Positions 7,015 through 12,987 of a stretch of 13,660 nucleotides of DNA are shown here, one piece after another (position 1 is the stretch's first letter; each line of letters starts with the position of its first letter). The position numbers were made by a program, and so were the translations under genes. This DNA is from an uncultured Gemmatimonadota bacterium (GTDB taxonomy: Bacteria > Gemmatimonadota > Gemmatimonadetes > Gemmatimonadales > GWC2-71-9), in NCBI GenBank assembly GCA_946887295.1, contig CAMPKP010000090.1:1-13660 (forward strand), given 5' to 3'. The notes beneath the pieces were generated by a model. It had not been told where the DNA came from. It made no database searches and saw only the letters and a program-made list of their open reading frames with translations.

Positions 7015-7026
7015 AAGGGGGCGCCC

Positions 7027-7209
7027 ATGCTTTTCCTCGATCCACTCCGCAGGCTCACCCAGCGCCGCTCCGCCCCCGCCCTCAAGCCCACGACGTACTA
7101 CGTGCCCGTGGTGCAGTCCGCGCTCGTCTGCCCCGAGTGCGCCGGACCGCTGACCCGGGCGTCCGGCTGCATCGGCTGCGTCTACTGCGGATGGGGCAAG
7201 TGCGGGTGA
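7027..7209 (+). CDS. Small Cys-rich zinc-ribbon protein
   Basis: The 60-residue protein has a basic N-terminus (FLDPLRRLTQRR) and a C-terminal metal-binding stretch with Cys35, Cys38, Cys48, Cys51, Cys54 and Cys59 in CPEC-N9-C-xx-C-xx-C-xxxx-C. This resembles the Cys-rich tail of adenosylcobalamin-dependent ribonucleotide reductase (CPECG...GC..C..CG.S.C), here as a stand-alone protein. Role unknown; nucleic acid binding, redox relay or protein docking are possible. ATG 7027 has AAGGGGG five bases upstream. The frame stays open far upstream, but that part is antisense to the sigma gene. The TGA overlaps the GTG of the next gene (GTGA, 4 bases shared), implying coupled translation. Confidence 0.75.
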   Translation: MLFLDPLRRLTQRRSAPALKPTTYYVPVVQSALVCPECAGPLTRASGCIGCVYCGWGKCG

Positions 7210-8249
7210 GCGAGCCGGCTCAGCTCTCGCTGTCCGTGGGCCAGAGCCCCGGACACCCGCGGGAGCTCACCGTGCTCGACCAGCGCGAGCGCGGCACGCG
7301 CTTCCTTTCGCTGGGCGCGCGCTCCGTCCTCAACTCGCCCGCCAGCACCCGCATGGGCTTCTGGTCGCTCAATCCCTACGTCGGGTGCGAGTTCGGCTGC
7401 ACCTACTGCTACGCACGGGACACCCACAGGTATGCCACGGAGCGGGCGGAGGCGCGAACGGCCGGCGGGAAGGACCAGCTTCCTCCCTGGCTCGCCTTCG
7501 AGAAGCGCATCCTGGTCAAGACCGACATAGCGGAGCGGCTGGCGCGCACGCTGGATCCCTCCAAGCTCGGCGACGCCCCGCTCGTGATCGGCACCGCCAC
7601 CGATCCCTATCAACCCGCCGAGCGCCGCTATCGCCTCACCCGGAGCATCCTCGAGGTCCTGACGCGCTTTCGTGGCCTCCGGATCGAGATCATCTCGAAA
7701 TCCCCGCTCGTCACCCGCGACATCGACGTGCTGCAGGCGCTGGGCGCGCGACACGAGGTCACGGTGAACGTCTCGCTGGCCACCCTCGACTCCCGGCTGG
7801 CCCGAAGGCTCGAGCTTCGCTCGCCGGTTCCCTCGGCTCGAATCCGCGCGCTGGGCCGCCTCAGCGCCGCGGGCATCTACGCCGGCCTGCTCGTCGCGCC
7901 GATCGTTCCGGGCGTCACGGACGACCGCGAAGGGCTGGGCCGGCTGATGGCGGCCGCGAAGGAGGCGGGTGCCCGCTACGTGATCGGGTCGGCGCTCCGG
8001 CTCGGTCCTGCGGCGCGGCACCGCTTCCTTCCCCACCTCGCGGCCGAGTTTCCCGGTCTCGCCGAGCGATACCGCCGCCACTACGGCAACCGGGAAGGTG
8101 TGACGCGCGACTACCAGGAGGCCCTGACCCGGCGGCTTCGGCGGCTGCAGAGGGAGCACGGGTTTCACTCCGAGGAAGGGCGGCGCCGGCGGTCGCACCC
8201 GGACTCCGGCGGCCGAGCGGCAGCGACGGAACAGCCCGCTCTTCTGTAG
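7206..8249 (+). CDS. Radical SAM protein, spore photoproduct lyase-like family
   Basis: The 347-residue protein has the radical SAM iron-sulfur motif CEFGCTYC (Cys61, Cys65, Cys68) after FWSLNPYVG. This context (LNPYxGCxxxCxYCYARDTH) is typical of the Rv2578c/PA0069-type group related to spore photoproduct lyase. The partial TIM barrel continues through LVIGTATDPYQPAE (126-139), IEIISKSPLVTRD (160-172) and VTVNVSLAT (185-193). The C-terminal tail (320-347) is basic and low in complexity. Such enzymes cut S-adenosylmethionine to a radical; spore photoproduct lyase uses it to repair thymine dimers, but the substrate of this subgroup is unknown to me. GTG 7206 overlaps the zinc-ribbon gene stop and has GGATGGGG eight bases upstream; ATG 7191 is an alternative. 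The polymerase-like gene follows after 16 bases. Confidence 0.87.
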   Translation: MSEPAQLSLSVGQSPGHPRELTVLDQRERGTRFLSLGARSVLNSPASTRMGFWSLNPYVGCEFGCTYCYARDTHRYATERAEARTAGGKDQLPPWLAFEKRILVKTDIAERLARTLDPSKLGDAPLVIGTATDPYQPAERRYRLTRSILEVLTRFRGLRIEIISKSPLVTRDIDVLQALGARHEVTVNVSLATLDSRLARRLELRSPVPSARIRALGRLSAAGIYAGLLVAPIVPGVTDDREGLGRLMAAAKEAGARYVIGSALRLGPAARHRFLPHLAAEFPGLAERYRRHYGNREGVTRDYQEALTRRLRRLQREHGFHSEEGRRRRSHPDSGGRAAATEQPALL

Positions 8250-8265
8250 AAGGCGGCCCCTGTTC

Positions 8266-9465
8266 GTGCCCCGCACCATCCTCTTCGTCGACCCTCCCGC
8301 CTTCTGCACCACGGTCGAGTCCCTGGTGGCTCCCGCCCTCCGGACCCGTCCGGTGGCGGTGGCGCCGCCGGGTGCCGAGCGCGCCGTGGTACTCGCGCTC
8401 TCGACCGAGGCGCGCCGCGCGGGGATCGAGCGGGGGATGGCGGTGCGGGAGGCGCGGAAGCTCTGCCCCGACCTGGTCCTCATCCCGCCCAATCCGCGGC
8501 TGTACGCCCGGGCCTCGAGCGCGCTGCACCAGATCCTGCGGGCCTACGCGCCAGTCATCGAGCCGCGGGGATACGGTCACGCCTTCCTCGACCTCACCGG
8601 CACCGGCCGGCTCCTCGGTCCCCCGAGCGACGTGGCCGCAAAGGTGCGGCGCGAGGTACGCGAGCGGCTGCGCTTCCAGCTCTCGGTCGGCGTCGCCGCC
8701 AACAAGCTGGTGAGCCAGGCCGTGATCCGGGCGGACCGGCGGTCGGAGGAGCAGGACAGCGACGCGCTCGTCGTGCCCTTCGGCGTCGAGGCGGGGTTCC
8801 TCGCGCCGCATCCGCTCATCGTCCTGCCCGACCTGCACCCCAGGATGCGGAGCCGGCTCGACGACTACCAGCTCGACCTGATCGGCGAGGTGGCGGCGAT
8901 TCCCGAGAGCGCGCTCTGCGCGGTCTTCGGCGGAACCGGCCGCACGCTGCGCGCGCGCGCCATGGGCATCGATCCTCGCCCGGTGCTTCCCCCCGAGCGG
9001 CTCGCCGAGCTGAGCGCCCGGCACGTCCTCACCACCGACACCAACGATCTCGGCGTGCTGCATCCGCTGCTCCGGATGCTGACCGAGCGGCTAGGCCGGC
9101 GGCTTCGCCGCGGCGGTCTCGTCGCCCATCGGCTCCGGCTGGAGGTCGGCTACGCCGATCACACGGACGCCGCTCGCGCGGTCCCGCTTCCGGCCTCCGC
9201 TCTCGACAGCGACCTCTGGGACGCCGCGCGCAGAGCGTTCGCCCTCGCGAACGCCAGGCGGCTGGCGGTGCGTGCGGTGACGGTGAGGATGGAGCGAGTG
9301 GAGGAGGCGAGCGGACAGCTGGAGCTGTGGGAGACGGAGGGCGGAAGTGCCCCTTCCGCCCTCCAACAGGCGATGGACCACCTCCGCCACCGCTACGGCG
9401 TCCGCACCATGGCGCGCGGGAGCCAGCTCCCGGCGCTCACCACCCGCGCCGCGTCCCGACTATGA
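8266..9465 (+). CDS. Y-family DNA polymerase homologue, probably inactive
   Basis: This 399-residue protein follows the DinB/ImuB plan. The palm starts with ILFVDPPAFCTTVE. Next come AFLDLTGTGRLLGPP (106-120), LSVGVAANKLVSQAV (139-153), the helix-hairpin-helix thumb (YQLDLIGEVAAIPESALCAVFG...ARAMGIDPRPV, 201-240) and a little-finger domain (about 252-345). Active Y-polymerases have EPxSxDEAFLD; here the aligned stretch is EPRGYGHAFLD, so the Asp-Glu pair that binds the metals is Gly104-His105. Asp9 is kept, but the steric-gate aromatic is Cys14. Near the C-terminus QLELW (351-355) fits the beta-clamp-binding motif. This pattern resembles ImuB, a non-catalytic partner that recruits DnaE2, though ImuB is usually longer and no imuA or dnaE2 is visible. 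GTG 8266 is the only sensible start. Confidence 0.85.
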   Translation: MPRTILFVDPPAFCTTVESLVAPALRTRPVAVAPPGAERAVVLALSTEARRAGIERGMAVREARKLCPDLVLIPPNPRLYARASSALHQILRAYAPVIEPRGYGHAFLDLTGTGRLLGPPSDVAAKVRREVRERLRFQLSVGVAANKLVSQAVIRADRRSEEQDSDALVVPFGVEAGFLAPHPLIVLPDLHPRMRSRLDDYQLDLIGEVAAIPESALCAVFGGTGRTLRARAMGIDPRPVLPPERLAELSARHVLTTDTNDLGVLHPLLRMLTERLGRRLRRGGLVAHRLRLEVGYADHTDAARAVPLPASALDSDLWDAARRAFALANARRLAVRAVTVRMERVEEASGQLELWETEGGSAPSALQQAMDHLRHRYGVRTMARGSQLPALTTRAASRL

Positions 9466-9493
9466 TTCGCGCGACCACAACGGAAATCCCCCG

Positions 9494-9952
9494 ATGCTCT
9501 CGAAGAAGGCCAAATACGCCATCAAGGCGCTCCTCGCGCTCGCCGACCGCGACGACGACGAGCCGATGCGGATCGCCGACCTCGCCCGCAAGGAGCAGAT
9601 CCCGCCCAAGTTCCTCGAGCTGATTCTCCTCGGCCTCCGAAACAACGGGATCCTCCAGAGCCGCAAGGGCAAGGGTGGCGGCTACCGTCTCGCCCGCGAC
9701 CCGGCCGACATCTACCTGGGTCAGATCGTCCGGATGTTCGACGGCCCCCTCGCGCCGGTGCCCTGCGCCAGCCAGACCGCATACGTGCGCTGCGCCGATT
9801 GCCTCAACGAGGCGGAGTGCGGTGTTCGTCTCGCCATGAAGGAAGTGCGGGACGCCACGGCCAGGATCCTCGATGGCACCAGCCTCGCCTCGCTCCACGA
9901 CCGGGTAGAGAAGGTCACGGCCCAGCGGATGCTGGGCATGTTCTCGGAGTAG
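9494..9952 (+). CDS. Rrf2-family transcriptional regulator
   Basis: The 152-residue protein begins MLSKKAKYAIKALLALA and has the Rrf2 winged helix-turn-helix (about 1-70: IADLARKEQIPPKFLELILLGLRNNGILQSRKGKGGGYRLARDP). Four cysteines follow: Cys91, Cys100, Cys103 and Cys109. Rrf2 relatives use a Cys cluster for an Fe-S sensor (IscR) or sense cysteine metabolism (CymR). The spacing here (C-x8-C-x2-C-x5-C) differs from IscR's C-x5-C-x5-C. Adjacent sulfate-uptake genes suggest control of sulfur supply. The gene starts 28 bases after the polymerase-like gene with no clear promoter, so read-through from the upstream module is possible. The ribosome-binding site is weak (GGAAA). Confidence 0.9.
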   Translation: MLSKKAKYAIKALLALADRDDDEPMRIADLARKEQIPPKFLELILLGLRNNGILQSRKGKGGGYRLARDPADIYLGQIVRMFDGPLAPVPCASQTAYVRCADCLNEAECGVRLAMKEVRDATARILDGTSLASLHDRVEKVTAQRMLGMFSE

Positions 9953-10004
9953 CACCCCGCAACATCCCTGCATGCCCGCCATAGGACGTGGCCCTTCGCA
10001 ACAC

Positions 10005-10023
10005 CACGGCAGCCCGTGCCGTG
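10005..10023. terminator. Hairpin after the Rrf2 gene, possible weak terminator
   Basis: CACGGCA (10005-10011) pairs perfectly with TGCCGTG (10017-10023) around a five-base loop. No U-tract follows, so termination is uncertain. It lies 53 bases after the regulator's stop. Confidence 0.35.
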
Positions 10024-10068
10024 CCGGTCTCCAACTCAGTACCGATTTCCTAACTCACTGCCCTGTCG

Positions 10069-10118
10069 CCAGATGCACTCTACCACCCGGTAACTGACCA
10101 CCGAAGACGGGCATCTGG
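10069..10118. repeat. Inverted repeat upstream of the sulfate genes
   Basis: CCAGATGC (10069-10076) and GCATCTGG (10111-10118) are a perfect 8-base inverted repeat, 34 bases apart. Within it, CGGT and ACCG can also pair. The right arm overlaps the proposed extended -10 element. It could be a distal operator half-site pair or part of a leader fold. Confidence 0.5.
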
Positions 10119-10155
10119 TACGATCTATGCCTATTTACTCGATCTGGTAGATAGG
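10116..10155 (+). promoter_or_regulatory. Candidate promoter and operator of the sulfate-uptake genes
   Basis: TGGTACGAT (10116-10124) fits an extended -10 element, giving a start near 10131. Just downstream, CCTATTTAC (10130-10138) and GTAGATAGG (10147-10155) form an inverted repeat with one mismatch and an 8-base spacer, suited to a dimeric repressor such as the neighbouring Rrf2 protein. ATCTGGTA occurs twice, at 10113-10120 and 10142-10149. An alternative promoter, TTTACT (10134-10139) with TATATA (10157-10162) 17 bases on, would make a nearly leaderless message and conflicts with the AGGAAA ribosome-binding site. The block is AT-rich against its surroundings. Confidence 0.45.
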
Positions 10156-10169
10156 ATATATAGGAAACC

Positions 10170-10391
10170 ATGGCGACTCACCCGACCCCCGCGACCGGCC
10201 TCGACGATGGCGGTCCGGACAACGCCTCGATTCCCCTGCCCCCACTGCTCCTCCGCGAGCTCGTGGAGGCCCTGCAGTCCATTCGCTTCGGGACGGTCGA
10301 GCTGGTGATTCACGACGGCCGGGTGGTCCAGCTGGAGCGGCGCGAGAAAGTCCGCTTCGACTCCGGGGTCACGGATCACCGACGTCTGTAA
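10170..10391 (+). CDS. YezD-family (DUF2292) small protein
   Basis: This 73-residue protein has a loose N-terminus (1-21) and a conserved core, LPPLLLRELVEALQSIRFGTVELVIHDGRVVQLERREKVRF (about 23-63). That matches the YezD/DUF2292 pattern: a helix, then two beta strands around IRFGTVELVIHDGRVVQ. The function is not known. Its place between the Rrf2 gene and sulfate-transport genes supports a link to sulfur assimilation. ATG 10170 is preceded by TAGGAAA. It has no membrane segment, Cys or signal peptide, so it should be cytoplasmic. Confidence 0.85.
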   Translation: MATHPTPATGLDDGGPDNASIPLPPLLLRELVEALQSIRFGTVELVIHDGRVVQLERREKVRFDSGVTDHRRL

Positions 10392-10402
10392 ACGGCATTT
10401 CC

Positions 10403-10420
10403 CGGCGCCCTTCGGCGCCG
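10403..10420 (+). other. GC-rich hairpin between yezD-like and porin genes
   Basis: CGGCGCC (10403-10409) and GGCGCCG (10414-10420) make a perfect 7-bp stem with a CTTC loop, 12 bases after the YezD-family stop. No U-tract follows, so an mRNA-stability or partial-attenuation role is more likely than full termination. Confidence 0.55.
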
Positions 10421-10485
10421 CACCACTGGACCGACCGGACAGCCGGACGTCCGCCACGCTCGAACGACCAGAGGGAGAATCACGC

Positions 10486-11883
10486 ATGAGTGCGGTCCGG
10501 CAATGGGTCGGCGGTATCGCGGTGACGTTGGGCAGTCTGCTCGTCGCGCCTTCGGCAGCGGCGCAAGCTGCGGCGCCCGCCACAGGCGGAGTCAACGTCG
10601 ACACGTCCTCCCTGGAATCGCGGGTGGACGCACTCGACCAGCAGGTTCGCATTCTGGAGCGTCTGCGCGAGCTGGCTGTGGACAGCGCGGCGACGGCGGC
10701 GAAGACCCGGCAGTCGGCTACCGCGAACGCCAAGGACGGCTTCAGCCTCAAGTCCGCCGACGGGCAGTACTCGCTCAAGCTGCGCGGCTACGCCCAGGCC
10801 GACGGCCGGTTCTTCGCTTCCGACGACGCCGGCGCCATCCCCGACAACTTCCTCCTCCGCCGGGCCCGCCCGATCCTCGAGGTGACCGTCGGCCAGTACT
10901 TCGGCTTCCGCATCATGCCCGACTTCGGCGGCGGCCAGGTCGCGCTGCTGGATGCCTACTGGGAAGGGAAGTTCGACCCGGCCTTCTCGGTGCGCGCCGG
11001 CAAGTTCAAGCCGCCGATCGGATACGAGCGGATCCAGTCGGCCACCGACATCAACTTCGCCGAGCGGGGACTCCCCACCAACCTGGCGCCGAGCCGCGAC
11101 ATCGGCGTCCAGGTCGGGGGAGAGGCCACCGGCGTCTTCGAGTACCAGGTCGGGATCTTCAACGGAGCCCCCGATCTCGCCAGCGCCGACGGCGATCTGA
11201 ACGACTCCAAGGATCTCGCCGCCCGGGTGTTCGTCCAGCCCTTCAAGGATGGCGCGCTGAGGGGAGTGGGCATCGGCCTCTCCGGCAGCACCGGCGTGGA
11301 GCAGGGCAACGCGACCGCGACGGATCTGGCCGGTTATCGCTCGGCATCCCAGCAGACCTTCTTCCGCTACCGGACCGACCCGATCGTTCCGGGCAACACC
11401 GTGATCGCGGAAGGCCGCCGCAGCCGGCTGTCTCCGCACGCCTATCTCGGCTTCGGCCCGTTCGGCGTGCTGGGAGAGTACATCGTCAACCGCCAGGAAG
11501 TCCGTCGCGGCGCGACCGTGGCCGCGCTGACTCACAAGGCCTGGCAGGCGAGCGGATCGTTCTTCCTCACCGGCGAGTACGCCGGATTCAGGAGCCCGAC
11601 GCCCAGGAAGCCTTTCGACCTCAAGGCCGGAACCTTCGGCGCGGTCGAGCTGGCCGCGCGTTACGGCGAGCTCGACATCGACGACGATGCCTTCCCCGTG
11701 TTCGCCAACCCAGCCAGCGCCGCCAGCAAGGCCAAGGGACTCGGCCTCGGCGTCAACTGGCACCTGAACAAGCAGATCAAGGTCCTGGTCAGCTACGAGC
11801 ACACCACGTTCGAGGGCGGCGATGCCGCCGGCGACCGCCCGTCCGAGGACTTCGTGGTCACCCGATTCCAGCACTCCTTCTGA
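10486..11883 (+). CDS. OprO/OprP-type outer-membrane porin
   Basis: The 465-residue protein has a signal peptide (about 1-27, APSAAAQ), a short coiled coil (about 41-76: SLESRVDALDQQVRILERLREL) and a beta-barrel beginning FSLKSADGQYSLKLRGYAQADGRFF. This is the phosphate-selective porin O/P layout, including LLRRARPILEVTVGQYFGFRIMPDFG, AGKFKPPIGYER and FAERGLP. It ends in Phe (RFQHSF), the usual barrel-insertion signal. OprP-type trimers pass anions, classically phosphate; here the next gene is a sulfate-binding protein, so sulfate or another oxyanion is the likely cargo (inference). AGAGGGAGAA precedes the ATG by about eight bases. No separate promoter lies between it and sbp, which follows after 21 bases. 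Confidence 0.88.
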   Translation: MSAVRQWVGGIAVTLGSLLVAPSAAAQAAAPATGGVNVDTSSLESRVDALDQQVRILERLRELAVDSAATAAKTRQSATANAKDGFSLKSADGQYSLKLRGYAQADGRFFASDDAGAIPDNFLLRRARPILEVTVGQYFGFRIMPDFGGGQVALLDAYWEGKFDPAFSVRAGKFKPPIGYERIQSATDINFAERGLPTNLAPSRDIGVQVGGEATGVFEYQVGIFNGAPDLASADGDLNDSKDLAARVFVQPFKDGALRGVGIGLSGSTGVEQGNATATDLAGYRSASQQTFFRYRTDPIVPGNTVIAEGRRSRLSPHAYLGFGPFGVLGEYIVNRQEVRRGATVAALTHKAWQASGSFFLTGEYAGFRSPTPRKPFDLKAGTFGAVELAARYGELDIDDDAFPVFANPASAASKAKGLGLGVNWHLNKQIKVLVSYEHTTFEGGDAAGDRPSEDFVVTRFQHSF

Positions 11884-11904
11884 TCTCGACCTGATCCCGA
11901 CCCC

Positions 11905-12951
11905 ATGAGAGGCATTCCGAGCAATATGCGCAGCCGATACGCCATCCCAGGCACGCTCGCTCTGGCACTCGCGGCGAGCACGACCGTCGCGGCCGCCCAG
12001 GGCGCGCCGAAGCCCGTGACCCTCCTCAACGTGTCGTACGATCCGACCCGTGAGCTCTACGAGGAGTTCAACCACCAGTTCGCCACCTACTGGAAGGGCA
12101 AGACCGGCCAGGAGGTGACCATCCGCCAGTCGCACGGCGGCTCGGGCAAGCAGGCCCGCTCGGTCATCGACGGACTCGGCGCGGACGTGGTCACCCTCGC
12201 GGTGGCCTACGACATCGACCAGATCGCCGAGAAGGGGCGCTGGCTCCCGGCCGACTGGCAGAGCCGGCTGCCGAACAACAGCTCGCCCTACACCTCCACC
12301 ATCGTGCTGCTGGTGCGGAAGGGGAATCCGAAGGGGATCAAGGACTGGGGTGACCTGGTGAAGCCCGGTGTCTCGGTCATCACTCCCAACCCGAAGACGT
12401 CGGGCGGCGCCCGGTGGAACTACCTGGCGGCGTGGGCCTGGGCGCTGCGCCAGCCCGGCGGCAACGATGCCACCGCCAGAGCGTTCGTCACCCGGCTGTA
12501 CAAGAACGTCCCGGTGCTCGACGCCGGCGCCCGCGGCTCGACCACCACGTTCGTGGAGCGGGGCATCGGCGACGTGCTGCTCGCCTGGGAGAACGAGGCG
12601 CTGCTCGCGATCAAGGAGCTGGGCCCGGGCAAGTTCGAGATCGTCGCCCCCTCCATCAGCATCCTGGCCGAGCCGCCGGTGGCGGTGGTGGACAAGGTGG
12701 CCGGCAAGCACGGCACCCGGCCGGTGGCCGAGGCCTACCTGGAGTACCTCTACACCGAGTCCGGCCAGGAGATCGCGGCGAAGAACTTCTACCGCCCGCG
12801 TCTCGCGTCGGTGGCCGCGAAGTACCAGTCCCAGTTCCCCAGGATCGAGCTGATCACGGTCGATGATGTGTTCGGCGGGTGGAAGAAGGTGCACGCCGCC
12901 CACTTCGCCGACGGCGCGCTCTTCGACCAGATCTACCAGCCGGGGCGCTAG
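11905..12951 (+). CDS. sbp: Periplasmic sulfate-binding protein
   Basis: The 348-residue protein is the solute-binding part of a sulfate/thiosulfate ABC importer. A signal peptide ends about residue 32 ([14 protein letters not shown]). Mature-protein landmarks are [17 protein letters not shown] (40-56), [25 protein letters not shown] (75-99), and [12 protein letters not shown] (162-173), which is the sulfate-binding protein signature. LLAWENEA (225-232) and the C-terminal [22 protein letters not shown] also fit. ATG 11905 lacks a good ribosome-binding site. ATG 11926 (MRSRYAIP...) would give a neater signal peptide and has GAGAGG upstream, so the true start may be there. A hairpin overlaps the stop codon, and cysT follows 36 bases later. 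Confidence 0.95.
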   Translation: MRGIPSNMRSRYAIPGTLALALAASTTVAAAQGAPKPVTLLNVSYDPTRELYEEFNHQFATYWKGKTGQEVTIRQSHGGSGKQARSVIDGLGADVVTLAVAYDIDQIAEKGRWLPADWQSRLPNNSSPYTSTIVLLVRKGNPKGIKDWGDLVKPGVSVITPNPKTSGGARWNYLAAWAWALRQPGGNDATARAFVTRLYKNVPVLDAGARGSTTTFVERGIGDVLLAWENEALLAIKELGPGKFEIVAPSISILAEPPVAVVDKVAGKHGTRPVAEAYLEYLYTESGQEIAAKNFYRPRLASVAAKYQSQFPRIELITVDDVFGGWKKVHAAHFADGALFDQIYQPGR

Positions 12952-12958
12952 CCCCGGC
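12939..12958 (+). other. Perfect hairpin overlapping the sbp stop codon
   Basis: GCCGGGGC (12939-12946) and GCCCCGGC (12951-12958) form an 8-bp stem around GCTA; the stop TAG lies at the loop/stem border. There is no U-tract. Such structures after binding-protein genes commonly protect the upstream message, giving more binding protein than permease. Confidence 0.6.
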
Positions 12959-12987
12959 CGACGGTCTACCCCTACGAAGGGATGACG

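Noticed and set aside
7218..7235. QLSLS near the N-terminus of the radical SAM protein as a second beta-clamp-binding motif
   Set aside because: The consensus needs an aromatic or Leu-Phe ending (QLxLF/W); Ser at the last position makes it a weak match that could be chance.
7182..9063. Long minus-strand open frames opposite the radical SAM and polymerase-like genes
   Set aside because: They are shadows of two genes with strong family motifs; no ribosome-binding site or recognisable domain.
9417..9432. CGGGAG-CCAG-CTCCCG hairpin near the end of the polymerase-like gene as a terminator
   Set aside because: Short stem inside coding sequence, no U-tract; such stems are frequent in GC-rich DNA.
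9953..10169. A known sulfur-related riboswitch in the leader of the sulfate genes
   Set aside because: Inverted repeats are present, but I could not match the conserved core of any SAM-type riboswitch, and the proposed transcription start leaves a leader of only about 40 bases.
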